Assembly: GCA_023422565.1 (NCBI GenBank)
Contig: JAFAGR010000019.1
Span: forward strand, 1 to 29,752
Direction: 5' to 3'
DNA length: 29,752 bases
DNA from: Bacteroidota bacterium
GTDB lineage: Bacteria; Bacteroidota; Bacteroidia; Chitinophagales; Chitinophagaceae
Part shown: positions 17,089-24,264 of the stretch, in pieces
Layout: every line of letters starts with the position of its first letter
How positions within the stretch are numbered: the first letter of the stretch is position 1
Translations under genes and position numbers: made by a program
Notes under the pieces: model-generated
Told to the model about the DNA's origin: nothing
Databases searched by the model: none
The model's input: only the letters and a program-made list of their open reading frames with translations

Positions 17089-17682
17089 TTACTTCAACCA
17101 TTCAAACCAAATCCTTTGATCAATAAAAGGAACTCCGTTCTTTTCGCAAACATTCATAGTATGGCCGGTTCCGCCTGTACGTGGATTGTCCAGGTTACCA
17201 TAGAAAATCGCAAAGGTTGCAGGTGGAATCTCCTGTGTTCCCAACACCTTAACCGTATCGCGAATGATATAAGCAGCTTTCATCGCAAGTGGATTTCTTT
17301 CGCCCGATACGAACTGGTCAATCAACTTCTCTGTTTTGTGATTCAACTTTGACTGGTACACCACTTCCGGTTCTGCAACCAGGTTTACCTGCTCTAATGA
17401 AATGGTTTCATAGGCCAGGTTGGCTTTTTGCCTGTGACCTTTGTAGGGCGTAATAACTTTTAATCTGGTCTGATCAACAGAAATAACTCCCTCGCAAAAC
17501 AACTCGTCAGCACCAGGGGCGTTTCCGCTTCGAAAAATTGCACCCTTTGTATGGGATGCGAGTAATTTTCCAAGCGCAATTAGTCTAGGCATGTCAACTT
17601 CAGCTACAGTTCGCTTGCCTTCTAACAGGACGATAGCACTTCGGTTATCAATAAAATCTATGAAATCAATTAAGGTTTTCAT
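17089..17682 (-). CDS. SLOG-fold nucleotide-binding protein
   Basis: A 197-residue protein of the SLOG superfamily (DprA, YspA and LOG relatives). Residues 50-62 read FRSGNAPGADELF, the glycine-rich nucleotide or phosphate-binding loop in its YspA-like form. A second glycine-rich stretch near the end, TGGTGHTMNVC (169-179), followed by GVPFIDQRIWF, is the matching C-terminal motif. SLOG domains bind or hydrolyse nucleotides and nucleotide-derived signals, and several are sensors in bacterial immune systems. The reaction here is unknown. The spacing to its neighbours (29 and 28 nt) places it in the six-gene set with three nuclease-like proteins, where it could be a sensor or a base-releasing enzyme; this is inference. 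Confidence 0.75.
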   Translation of the reverse strand: MKTLIDFIDFIDNRSAIVLLEGKRTVAEVDMPRLIALGKLLASHTKGAIFRSGNAPGADELFCEGVISVDQTRLKVITPYKGHRQKANLAYETISLEQVNLVAEPEVVYQSKLNHKTEKLIDQFVSGERNPLAMKAAYIIRDTVKVLGTQEIPPATFAIFYGNLDNPRTGGTGHTMNVCEKNGVPFIDQRIWFEWLK

Positions 17683-17711
17683 TCTGAATGTCGAAGTAGT
17701 AAAAGGAAAAA

Positions 17712-18386
17712 CTAATAAAAAATTACTGACGAGTCAGCTCTTGATTTTGTCGCGGGAACTCTCTGTAAATTGTTTTGTGAGGCACGAATAGCCATTATAG
17801 TAGCGTCCAATATATCGTCCATTTTCACTTCTTTACGAGGATTAGACTCGAAAGTTTTATCAATTACTTGTAAATACTTTAGAGAAAACTGGCTAATTAT
17901 TTTCTTTCGTTCCTCAATCCCTGCGGGTAAACTTTTTTTATGTGCCATACTCACACCTTTATTCTCAATATAAAAACATAATTCAGGGTGAGACTCTTTA
18001 ATTTTTAATTTTTTATTACTCTCAACAAACATATTGACATCATTAATTTTTGGACAAATACACCACGACTGCCTGGAGATCGATTTCCCCAGTTTTTTTT
18101 GGTTTATTTCTTTTGCAAGGATTTCATTCCGGGCATCAACTGCATCTTTGTGCGGTGTAAAAAAAACAGAATTCATTCTTGGATACATTAGTAAACTACG
18201 GGCCTCAACTTCACATTGCCTATAAGCATCTATTGGAAATCCTATAGGCATATCTATAAGTATTTGGGAGGCCTTTAAATCCCTTAAACAATCTAAACTT
18301 GATTCAACTTTATGTGAAAGGTTCAGATTATCATCAATTATTGCAAGTATCCAACCTTTCTTACAACCATCAATTCCAATGTACAT
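17712..18386 (-). CDS. DUF429 family protein, predicted RNase H-like fold
   Basis: A 224-residue protein matching the DUF429 pattern: MYIGIDGCKKGW at the N-terminus, LIDMPIGFP (43-51), a region with RSLLMYPRMNSVFFTP, then KESHPELCFY and the C-terminal DDILDATIMA. The acidic residues D6, D45, the Glu of ESHPEL and the Asp pair near the end are those expected for an RNase H-type metal site. Activity in this family has been predicted but is poorly studied. A short spacer of 41 nt separates it from the DUF2779-type gene, and 29 nt from the SLOG gene. The last 20 residues are basic and Ser-rich. Confidence 0.8.
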   Translation of the reverse strand: MYIGIDGCKKGWILAIIDDNLNLSHKVESSLDCLRDLKASQILIDMPIGFPIDAYRQCEVEARSLLMYPRMNSVFFTPHKDAVDARNEILAKEINQKKLGKSISRQSWCICPKINDVNMFVESNKKLKIKESHPELCFYIENKGVSMAHKKSLPAGIEERKKIISQFSLKYLQVIDKTFESNPRKEVKMDDILDATIMAIRASQNNLQRVPATKSRADSSVIFY

Positions 18387-18427
18387 AGCTTATATTTCTA
18401 TTGTTATAGTCGCAATTTTGCATAACC

Positions 18428-19801
18428 TTACACTATCTGACTCACCTTCTCCAATATCCTCACCATCGCCCAGGTATCCAGTTCGCAATATTTCAGCAGG
18501 GCATCCCTAACGGAATTAACCTTCTCAGCATCCGTTTCGCTCCTTAAATTATAATAAGCCGAACTGGCATCGCCGCCGTTTCCTATTTCGAGGTCAGCAT
18601 AACTCAGTTCAGGAACAAGAGCAGGCAACACTGCCTTGATAGAATAAGAGCCATTCATGGAAGGAAGGCTTAAATGCTTTTTGCGGAAAGGAACCATAAG
18701 GTCAACAAGCCTGCGTTGAATGGATTGAAGCTGCTTTTCATACTTCGGGTAGTCGTCGATCAGCTCATTCAAACGACAGTTCTCAAAAGTTTTGTTGTAC
18801 ACGATAATGCTGCCCTTTTTGCCGGCTGCTTCTATCAATCGCTCTACAAATTCATCGCAGGGATTGCAATTGTGCGGGGCGAGGAATGCTTCGTGCTTAC
18901 ATTCAGCACCCGGGGCATCCTGCCTGTGCACGGAAAATTGAAAGGGCACCTGCCGGTATGGCCAATGCCCGTCGTATTCGGGAACGGCCACCATGTAGGT
19001 TTCAAAATCCATAAAGTAAAGAGGATACTCAAGTTCTTCGAGGAATGCGGATAATTCAGCATGATCTGTGTTTTCTATGCCCTCCTTTATTTCCTCTTCC
19101 ACATCCTTCCAGCAATGGCCATAAAAATCACAGTCGTATGGCTTGGTGCAATGCTTGCCAACAGCGATCTCCGGAACATCTTTTAAAACTGCGATCTTCT
19201 TCAACACTTCAACCTTTTCACTCACTTGTTCCTGCATTCCTGTCACCTCTTCCATTACGGAAACAATATTAAAAAGCGAAGGGATGTCAAGCTCGCCTTT
19301 CCGAACATATTGGTTATTGATATGCACCACAGAGATATCAGCAAGCGCAAGTCCTGCGCCATTGATCACATAATACTGGAGCGCCGCATCTTCCACAAAC
19401 TGGGGCTTTACCTGGGTGCTGCTTTTCACTTCATAGCCATACCATCGGCCGTTCTTCCTTACGAGAATATCTAAAGCAGCCAACACCCCATTGTACTGGA
19501 ATGCAGCTTCGTAAATTATTTTATGCCCGCTTGCTATATACGCGGCTGTGTCGGCAACCGACTGCTGGTATTCGTATGTGGTTGCCGGGCTTGCATCAAC
19601 GCCTCCCGGAAATAATTGGCGGGCGAGTTCACCAACGCTTGTACCGGTTGAAAAGATATTCGCTTGTTGCACACTCATTTCATCGCGCAGATCCGGTTGG
19701 TTTTTATATAACCACAGGCTCTTTGCGCACTGGCTTCCACGCATAAAGGTGGACTTTGAAAGAATGTGCCTCGGAGGCAATGTTGCATTACTGTTGATCA
19801 T
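18428..19801 (-). CDS. DUF2779-type protein: Cas4-like nuclease plus DEDD-type exonuclease domain
   Basis: I start it at the ATG at 19801 (457 residues). An in-frame ATG further upstream would add 24 odd residues rich in Cys, His and Trp, and those codons overlap the promoter at 19829-19857. The N-terminal half is a PD-(D/E)XK nuclease of the Cas4/AddB type: C25 (SQCAKSLWLY), ALDILVRKNGRWYGYEVKSS with Asp, Glu and Lys, and three later cysteines in HCTKPYDCDFYGHC that with C25 would hold an iron-sulphur cluster. The C-terminal half is the DUF2779 domain with YFMDFETY, VYNKTFENCRLNEL and YCELDTWAM, like a DEDD 3'-5' exonuclease. Probably a DNA or RNA processing enzyme. It is the first gene of the minus-strand series. 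Confidence 0.8.
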   Translation of the reverse strand: MINSNATLPPRHILSKSTFMRGSQCAKSLWLYKNQPDLRDEMSVQQANIFSTGTSVGELARQLFPGGVDASPATTYEYQQSVADTAAYIASGHKIIYEAAFQYNGVLAALDILVRKNGRWYGYEVKSSTQVKPQFVEDAALQYYVINGAGLALADISVVHINNQYVRKGELDIPSLFNIVSVMEEVTGMQEQVSEKVEVLKKIAVLKDVPEIAVGKHCTKPYDCDFYGHCWKDVEEEIKEGIENTDHAELSAFLEELEYPLYFMDFETYMVAVPEYDGHWPYRQVPFQFSVHRQDAPGAECKHEAFLAPHNCNPCDEFVERLIEAAGKKGSIIVYNKTFENCRLNELIDDYPKYEKQLQSIQRRLVDLMVPFRKKHLSLPSMNGSYSIKAVLPALVPELSYADLEIGNGGDASSAYYNLRSETDAEKVNSVRDALLKYCELDTWAMVRILEKVSQIV

Positions 19802-19822
19802 GCGGTCACCTGTTAATAGCGG

Positions 19823-19857
19823 TAAAAATAGCCGCCGGCACCACCACCTATTTGCAA
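19823..19857 (-). promoter_or_regulatory. Promoter of the DUF2779-type gene (AATAGG-N16-TAnnTTT type)
   Basis: Minus strand: TTTGCAAATAGG (about 19857-19846), exactly 16 nt, then TATTTTTA (19830-19823). The second block fits the Bacteroidota -7 consensus TAnnTTTG except for the last base. Transcription would begin near 19818, giving a leader of about 17 nt to the ATG at 19801. The same layout with the same 16-nt spacing occurs at three other genes in this window. Confidence 0.65.
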
Positions 19858-20052
19858 AGTGATGGCAGCACAAACTCGATTACGGTTTGTAAATAAAAAA
19901 GTATCAGTTGTGTGGAATGCAGTTCGTTCTGGCTTGATACAGGATTGGAAGGAAGCGGAAGATATGGAAAATACCCATTTTGAAGTATGCCTTTGCTGAA
20001 AAAATTTCCGGATGTGATTGCGATCATAAATATATGTGATGGTTAAAACCTA

Positions 20053-20220
20053 TGTGATGGGCTTCACCCATCACATCCATTTTCTACTCCGCCCCTACGG
20101 GGCTTTGAAGAAAAGAATTGAGCTCCGGAGGATCGGAGCAGATAACTGTGTGAGGTGGTGCAGCCCCTCACACGAGGAAGCGATGCAGACAATTGTGTGA
20201 GGAGCGAAGCCCCTCACACA
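20053..20220. repeat. Composite palindromic repeat, unit 1 (five hairpins)
   Basis: Consecutive hairpins: TGTGATGGG/CCCATCACA (20053-20075), GCCCC-tac-GGGGC (20091-20103), GCTCCG/CGGAGC (20122-20139), GTGTGAGG/CCTCACAC (20148-20173) and TGTGTGAGG/CCTCACACA (20194-20220). All stems are perfect. The order of the first four is repeated in the units on the other side of the transposase. Such units next to a Y1 transposase are the layout of REP/BIME elements. Confidence 0.85.
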
Positions 20221-20368
20221 TAAAAATGCCGCCCACACACCTTGCTATAAAGTTATTCCATCATTTTCTCAAGGAATTTCACTGTGGTTAATTGAGCGAA
20301 ACACTTAAAGTCAGCCAAATCCTCGTAATACTTTTACTTATTATCCAGAAAGCAAAATCAAGTAAGCT

Positions 20369-20824
20369 ATGCCCGGGAAATCTTTCTCCGTGAATCCAAT
20401 GCACATCGTGTTCAGTACTAAACATCGGCAGCCCTTTATTAAACCTCCGGTTGAAGAAAAGCTCCACGCCTACATGGCAGAGATTTGCAATCAGCTGGAA
20501 TGCAGGTGTGTAATAGTAGGCGGTTTCACTGATCATGTTCACATACTATGTTACATCTCGAAAAAGATCCCTTTGATGAAACTTCTGGAAAAAGTAAAAT
20601 CTCACTCTTCCAAATGGGTAAAAACGCAAGGGAAAGGTTACGAGAACTTCTATTGGCAAAACGGATATGCTGCTTTTGCAGTCGATAAATATGGGCTTAG
20701 GCCTGTCACAGATTACATCAGAAACCAACATCAACACCATACAAAGAAAGAATTTAAAAAGGAATATATAGACTTGCTAACAGAACATGATGTTGAATTC
20801 GATGAAAAATATATTTGGGATTAA
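20369..20824 (+). CDS. REP-associated / IS200-like Y1 tyrosine transposase
   Basis: A 151-residue HUH transposase. It has HIVFSTKHRQPFI near the N-terminus, the metal-binding HUH motif DHVHIL (H56, H58) and the catalytic Tyr in TDYIRNQ (Y116), with the basic C-terminal helix after it. All key residues are intact, so it may be active. Single-stranded hairpins are what these enzymes recognise; here composite palindromic repeats flank the gene on both sides (20053-20220, 20832-21118) and a further unit lies at 21636-21754. No second gene (TnpB) is present. This fits a RAYT that has been recruited to spread REP-like hairpins, rather than a self-contained IS200 copy, though the latter cannot be excluded. 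Confidence 0.88.
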   Translation: MPGKSFSVNPMHIVFSTKHRQPFIKPPVEEKLHAYMAEICNQLECRCVIVGGFTDHVHILCYISKKIPLMKLLEKVKSHSSKWVKTQGKGYENFYWQNGYAAFAVDKYGLRPVTDYIRNQHQHHTKKEFKKEYIDLLTEHDVEFDEKYIWD

Positions 20825-20831
20825 GTTTCTT

Positions 20832-20945
20832 TGTGATGGGCTGCACCCATCACATCCACTTCTACTTCGCCCCTACGGGGCTTTTGAAAAAAGAATGAGC
20901 TCCGCAAGAGCGATACAAATAACTATGTGAGGGGCTCCTCACACA
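20832..20945. repeat. Composite palindromic repeat, unit 2
   Basis: Same order as unit 1: TGTGATGGG/CCCATCACA, then GCCCC-tac-GGGGC, then a decayed GCTCCG/GAGCG element, then a shortened TGTGAGG/CCTCACA hairpin with almost no loop. It starts 8 nt after the transposase stop, so the 3' end of the transposase gene abuts the repeat. Confidence 0.8.
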
Positions 20946-20949
20946 CCAT

Positions 20950-21118
20950 CATGTAATGGTTTTCACCATCACAAACATTTCTACTTCGCCCGATTGGGAC
21001 TTAATACAGAGAATTAGCTCCGTAGGAGCGATGCAAAAAACCGTGTGAGGAGGTGAAGCCCCTCACACATAAGGAGCGATGCAGATATTTGTATGAGGAG
21101 GTGCAGCCCCTACACATG
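20950..21118. repeat. Composite palindromic repeat, unit 3
   Basis: A more degraded first hairpin (GTAATGG/CCATCAC), a mutated CGCCCGATTGGGA block, then an intact GCTCC-gta-GGAGC hairpin (21017-21029). Two copies of the GTGTGAGG/CCTCACAC-type hairpin follow, the second lacking one base of its right arm. Decay of the first hairpins and intactness of the last ones suggests that the parts evolve separately. Confidence 0.75.
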
Positions 21119-21165
21119 TAAAGCAACCCACACCGAACGCACCCCGAATCATCACTATAGGAAGA

Positions 21166-21245
21166 GCGAATCTATAACGGTATAGATTCGCCTTGGATAG
21201 TGTGTAACTCCAAGGTGCCTTCGGGGTAGACAGTATGAAACCCCG
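21166..21245. other. Three adjacent hairpins, possible structured RNA or leader
   Basis: Three perfect stems follow one another: GCGAATCTATA/TATAGATTCGC with loop acgg (21166-21191, 11 bp), CCTTGGA/TCCAAGG (21191-21215) and CGGGGT/ACCCCG (21222-21245). They are unlike the composite repeats nearby. No U-run follows. They lie 74 nt upstream of the 100-residue gene on the plus strand, so they could form a leader RNA or a small RNA; this is inference from pairing only. Confidence 0.45.
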
Positions 21246-21318
21246 TTGAATTCCATTTTAACATAACCGGATTAAACTAATTGCATGCGGTGCAGTCAAA
21301 GGGATTAAACGCACGGCC

Positions 21319-21621
21319 ATGAAAAGGAATGATGATTTCACCCCGGAGGAATTGATCGACAATTTTGGACAGCTGTCGGGTAAATTTCAAAACATTGTTT
21401 TCTATCATCGCAACGGCATCAATTATTACCGCCGGGCGCCACGTCCCTATTCCAAACCGCCCACCGAGGCTCAGATTTCCAATAGGGAACGATTCAAACA
21501 GGCCGTGGCATTTGCCAAATCGGCCATTGCAGATCCTGCACAAAAATCCGCATTGCAACAACGCGCGAAAAATTTCAGGTCGGCATACCAACAGGCATTG
21601 TGGGAATATTTGAACCCGTGA
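21319..21621 (+). CDS. Hypothetical protein, short paralogue of the 185-residue protein
   Basis: A 100-residue protein of unknown function, without signal peptide. Residues 17-90 follow the same pattern as residues 12-85 of the protein at 188-745: an LSG/FSG turn, an I/V-V-F strand, a lone Gly, an APR/RPR basic block, a T..Q pair, FKQA, a helix with A...I.D.A, and Y..AL near the end. It lacks the beta-rich C-terminal half of that protein. It lies between the RAYT region and rmuC, convergent with rmuC, with a composite repeat in the gap. The layout resembles DUF6266-like proteins, from memory and unverified. Confidence 0.65.
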   Translation: MKRNDDFTPEELIDNFGQLSGKFQNIVFYHRNGINYYRRAPRPYSKPPTEAQISNRERFKQAVAFAKSAIADPAQKSALQQRAKNFRSAYQQALWEYLNP

Positions 21622-21635
21622 TTTGTGTGCCTCTT

Positions 21636-21754
21636 ATGTGATGGGCTCCACCCATCATATCCACTGCTACTACGCCCCTTCGGGACTTTGAAAAAAAACA
21701 GCTCCGTAGGAGCGATCCAGATAATTGTGTGAGGCGGTGAAGCACCTCACACAG
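21636..21754. repeat. Composite palindromic repeat, unit 4
   Basis: Contains the same four elements in the same order: TGTGATGGG/CCCATCATA, CGCCCCTTCGGGA, GCTCC-gta-GGAGC and GTGTGAGG/CCTCACAC. It fills the gap between the convergent 100-residue gene and rmuC, the usual position of REP elements, and may act as a terminator or mRNA 3'-end shield. Confidence 0.8.
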
Positions 21755-21770
21755 CCAAAAGTAAGGAGTC

Positions 21771-23099
21771 TCAAATTTCATCGTCAACCCTTTCGCCTTC
21801 TACTATCTCCGGTAGAATATTTTCATTACTCACCGCCGGCATCATCTCCACATTCTTCAATTTCCTTTGTATCGCGCGCGTACGTGTGCCTACCACATCA
21901 TCTAATTGTCCGAGGCCGGTTTGTATGTTGCGTTGTGCCTTTTCCAACAGTCCGCCGAAGCTTTCGAATTCTTTTTTTACAGAACCCAGTACCTGCCACA
22001 CCTCGCTGCTGCGCTTTTGCAGGGCAAGCGTTCTGAAACCCATCTGCAGGCTGTTTAATATCGCCGCGAGTGTTGTTGGTCCTGCAACCGTGATCTTAAA
22101 TTCATCGCGCAGTTGATCTACCAGGGTACCGCGGCGTATCACTTCCGCATAAATGCTTTCGAAAGGCAGGAACATGATGGCGAAGTCGGTTGTATGCGGC
22201 GGATCAATGTATTTATCGCGTATGTCCTTAGCCATTTTACGAATGGTGGCATCAAGGTTCTTCGTTGCCGTTTCAATATCATCCGGGTTCGCATGCTCAT
22301 AAGCTGCTATCAGATGCTCATAGGTGTCTTTCGGAAATTTGGCATCAATAGGCAGATACACCACCGCGCTTTCATCCTCACTTCTGCCCGGAAGCTTTAT
22401 CGCAAATTCAACCGGCTCGCTGCTGCCCTTCTTCGTGCGCACATTGGCATCATACTGATTCGGTGCGAGCATCTGTTCCAACAACATAGCCAACTGTACC
22501 TCTCCCACTCCGCCGCGAAGCTTTACATTACTCAATACCTTTTTTAGTCCGCCTACATCACTCGCTATCGTTTGCATTTCGCCGAGGCCTTTCTGCACTT
22601 CTATCAATTGCTTGCCCACGGTTTCAAAACTTTGTCCTAATCGTTCACTTAATGTTTTTTCTAACTTCTCTTCTACGGTTGCGCGAATGATATCCAGTTT
22701 GGTTTCCGTTCCCTTCACCAGGTCGTTCTGTTTTGTTTCTAACAAGGCAAACTTTTCGCGCTGCAGGTCATTGAAAGAACGAATGCTGCTTTCAAATGAT
22801 TCTTTAAAATCTTTAAAGGCATTGCTGATCGCATCGCGTGAATGACAGCTATCTTCCTTGCTTTGATTCATCACCTTCATTAAACTGTTGCTGAGTTCCT
22901 CCCTTGAATGCCGCATATGTTCATTCATTTCCTGCCGGTTGTTGCGGAATTCTTCCTTGATCAGGGATTCGAACCGCGTTAGTGGTGCCTGCACCACTGC
23001 GGTATCATCCCGCTTTACAGCGCTTTGCAGTCGAAGCAATATCAGCATGATGATAATGCATAACAGAGAAATAATGATCAGCAGAATAGTAGTAGCCAT
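21771..23099 (-). CDS. rmuC: RmuC family DNA recombination protein
   Basis: A 442-residue RmuC homologue. An N-terminal membrane anchor (about 3-22) is followed by a long coiled coil (45-190). The conserved RmuC nuclease-like domain follows (about 190-390), with KLRGGVGEVQLAMLLEQML, VYLPIDAKFP, FAIMFLPFESIYAEV and TLAAILNSLQMGFRTLALQK. In E. coli RmuC limits rearrangements at inverted repeats, an apt neighbour in a region full of palindromes, although it is a common housekeeping gene. The ATG at 23099 gives the usual start with the membrane helix. Stop and length are normal. It is followed by a composite repeat and probably transcribed alone. Confidence 0.93.
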   Translation of the reverse strand: MATTILLIIISLLCIIIMLILLRLQSAVKRDDTAVVQAPLTRFESLIKEEFRNNRQEMNEHMRHSREELSNSLMKVMNQSKEDSCHSRDAISNAFKDFKESFESSIRSFNDLQREKFALLETKQNDLVKGTETKLDIIRATVEEKLEKTLSERLGQSFETVGKQLIEVQKGLGEMQTIASDVGGLKKVLSNVKLRGGVGEVQLAMLLEQMLAPNQYDANVRTKKGSSEPVEFAIKLPGRSEDESAVVYLPIDAKFPKDTYEHLIAAYEHANPDDIETATKNLDATIRKMAKDIRDKYIDPPHTTDFAIMFLPFESIYAEVIRRGTLVDQLRDEFKITVAGPTTLAAILNSLQMGFRTLALQKRSSEVWQVLGSVKKEFESFGGLLEKAQRNIQTGLGQLDDVVGTRTRAIQRKLKNVEMMPAVSNENILPEIVEGERVDDEI

Positions 23100-23148
23100 T
23101 ACAAGGAGATTTATTCAATTGTTGGTAAAGAAACAAAGTACCGGCAAG

Positions 23149-23427
23149 TTATTCTATCACTTCCAGGTTAGCATGAGGAATCATTTCCTCCAGGCTTACC
23201 CTTTCTTCCAGCTCACCTTCACCCGGGCCGGTTAACGGCACAAACCTCGTTGAAAGATATTGTACACGGTCGTGGCCCCTTTTCCTTTCCGCAAGGTAGT
23301 AATACTGCGCATCGCCATTATAAATGATGGTATCAACAGTGTAAATCTCGCCCTCATAGATCATATCCGCGGCGGTCATTTTATCGGGGTGTATGGGGTT
23401 TGAATTATTGATACAAATCACTTTCAT
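23149..23427 (-). CDS. Small conserved hypothetical protein
   Basis: A 92-residue soluble protein beginning MKVICI, with a central segment GEIYTVDTIIYNGDAQYYYLAER and an acidic C-terminal third. The layout, a short beta-rich domain with YTV and YYLAE strands, is one I have seen in small Bacteroidota proteins of unknown function. It lies 49 nt upstream of rmuC in the same direction and may be co-transcribed with it. The promoter at 23442-23469 gives a leader of about 10 nt. Confidence 0.65.
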   Translation of the reverse strand: MKVICINNSNPIHPDKMTAADMIYEGEIYTVDTIIYNGDAQYYYLAERKRGHDRVQYLSTRFVPLTGPGEGELEERVSLEEMIPHANLEVIE

Positions 23428-23441
23428 GGTGAAGGTTTTGA

Positions 23442-23471
23442 CAAATGTAAAATGTTTGATTGCAACCTATT
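23442..23471 (-). promoter_or_regulatory. Promoter of the 92-residue gene (AATAGG-N16-TAnnTTTG)
   Basis: Minus strand: CCAATAGG, then TTGCAATCAAACATTT (16 nt), then TACATTTG at 23449-23442, a perfect TAnnTTTG. Expected start of transcription near 23437, ten bases before the ATG. This is the best match of the four promoters of this type. Confidence 0.75.
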
Positions 23472-23474
23472 GGC

Positions 23475-23504
23475 TGTAGAGACGCGATGCATTGCGTCTC
23501 TACA
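23475..23504. repeat. Palindromic repeat with 11-bp stem
   Basis: TGTAGAGACGC (23475-23485) pairs with GCGTCTCTACA (23494-23504) around GATGCATT. It has the same core (ACGC.ATGC.TTGCGT) as the GGGACGCAA hairpins at 24137-24158 and 24274-24295, and belongs to a type of dispersed palindrome often met in Bacteroidota and cyanobacteria. It sits between the 92-residue gene and the lipoprotein gene. No U-run is present. Confidence 0.75.
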
Positions 23505-23531
23505 GCGTCCCTACAATTTGTCATGCAACAC

Positions 23532-24050
23532 CTATTTCAACAAAATGGAGGACAGTCCGGTAGCCGCGGGTTTCTTCTTTGCAGGCGCATATTCCGCGGT
23601 AGAAAAAAGGCGCGAAGGCGCGGAAGGAAGAAACAGGTGGTCCATAGGCAGCAACAGCGAAGAATCTTTCGGTTCATAATTACGGATGTTGCGGTAGTTT
23701 GCAGGATAGCCACTTAATGAAACTTCCACATTTGTTTTAGCAGTGGTGTTCTCCGTTTTTGTAGAGAAAAGCGGTTGAACGATCAGGTCGGCATTGTTCT
23801 CGCGAATAAAATCGGCGATCAGCATTTCCTTCGCCATGTTTACCGTAACGTTCTTATACGTACGCGTTAAACTCTTCTTTTCCTTCATCACCTCAATGTC
23901 TGCCATTAACGGCCGTTGAATAATGCCCTGCTTTTTTATATACAGGTAGTCGTAATCATAGGTGCTCGTTTTGCTGGTGGTGCCGCAGGAGGCAAGCACG
24001 GCAGCGGTAAAGGGTACGATCAAAAACGGAAGCCAGTTTCTTTTCTTCAT
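23532..24050 (-). CDS. Hypothetical lipoprotein
   Basis: A 172-residue protein with a lipoprotein signal: basic start MKKRNW, hydrophobic core and lipobox LASC (Cys22), followed by a Ser/Thr-rich linker. The mature part has a predicted alpha-beta domain (KEKKSLTRTYKNVTVNMAKEMLIADFIRENNADLIVQPLF) that resembles the small periplasmic domains of DUF4136-like or LPP20-like proteins only in general pattern. Its function is not known. The promoter at 24080-24114 gives a leader of about 25 nt. Confidence 0.75.
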   Translation of the reverse strand: MKKRNWLPFLIVPFTAAVLASCGTTSKTSTYDYDYLYIKKQGIIQRPLMADIEVMKEKKSLTRTYKNVTVNMAKEMLIADFIRENNADLIVQPLFSTKTENTTAKTNVEVSLSGYPANYRNIRNYEPKDSSLLLPMDHLFLPSAPSRLFSTAEYAPAKKKPAATGLSSILLK

Positions 24051-24079
24051 AATAATGCTGATTTAGGGTTTTAAAAAAG

Positions 24080-24114
24080 CGAAAGTAAATGGCGTGTTTG
24101 CAACCTATTTGCAA
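24080..24114 (-). promoter_or_regulatory. Promoter of the lipoprotein gene (AATAGG-N16-TAnnTTT type)
   Basis: Minus strand: TTGCAAATAGG (24114-24104), then TTGCAAACACGCCATT (16 nt), then TACTTTCG at 24087-24080, one mismatch from TAnnTTTG. Start of transcription is expected near 24075 and the ATG is at 24050. Confidence 0.65.
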
Positions 24115-24127
24115 GGTGAATAATGTG

Positions 24128-24208
24128 GCGATTGTGGGGACGCAATGCGTTGCGTCCCGCGAAATGTATTGCAACCTATTTGCAAGATTGAAAAGGTGCA
24201 GGTGATAA
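24128..24208 (+). repeat. 81-bp direct repeat, copy 1
   Basis: The unit begins GCGATTGT, holds a GGGACGCAA/TTGCGTCCC hairpin with 9 perfect pairs (24137-24158), then TTGCAACCTATTTGCAA (24169-24185, the reverse of the promoter block TTGCAAATAGGTTGCAA), and ends GAAAAGGTGCAGGTGATAA. After it comes a GTGCAGGTG-aaaa-CACCTGCAC hairpin (24217-24238). Confidence 0.8.
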
Positions 24209-24264
24209 TAATCGATGTGCAGGTGAAAACACCTGCACAGGCGATGGTGATGAAATCTGCACAG

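Larger units (their letters stand above)
19802..20368. other. Intergenic region: promoter, then composite palindromic repeats
   Basis: Apart from the promoter at 19823-19857 there is no gene in these bases. The stretch 19875-20035 shows nothing I recognise. From about 20036 to 20220 it is filled with hairpins of the composite repeat listed separately, ending about 150 nt before the transposase start. Confidence 0.6.
20825..21318. other. Intergenic region: two repeat units, then three stacked hairpins
   Basis: No gene is visible between the transposase and the 100-residue gene. The first part (20832-21118) is made of two composite repeat units, listed separately. The part 21166-21245 holds three further hairpins unrelated to those repeats. 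The remaining 70 bases before 21319 show no recognised signal. Confidence 0.6.

Noticed and set aside
18428..19801. Cas4 of a CRISPR system
   Set aside because: The Fe-S nuclease half is Cas4-like, but it is fused to a DUF2779 domain and no other cas gene or array is present.
19802..19873. 24-residue N-terminal extension of the DUF2779-type protein
   Set aside because: Unusual composition, overlap with a well-matched promoter, and a good ATG at 19801 directly before the conserved part.
20053..21118. Regularly repeated palindromes as a possible CRISPR array
   Set aside because: Repeat units are themselves runs of different hairpins without equal-length unique spacers, and no cas1/cas2 genes are near; the Cas4-like protein is a DUF2779 type.
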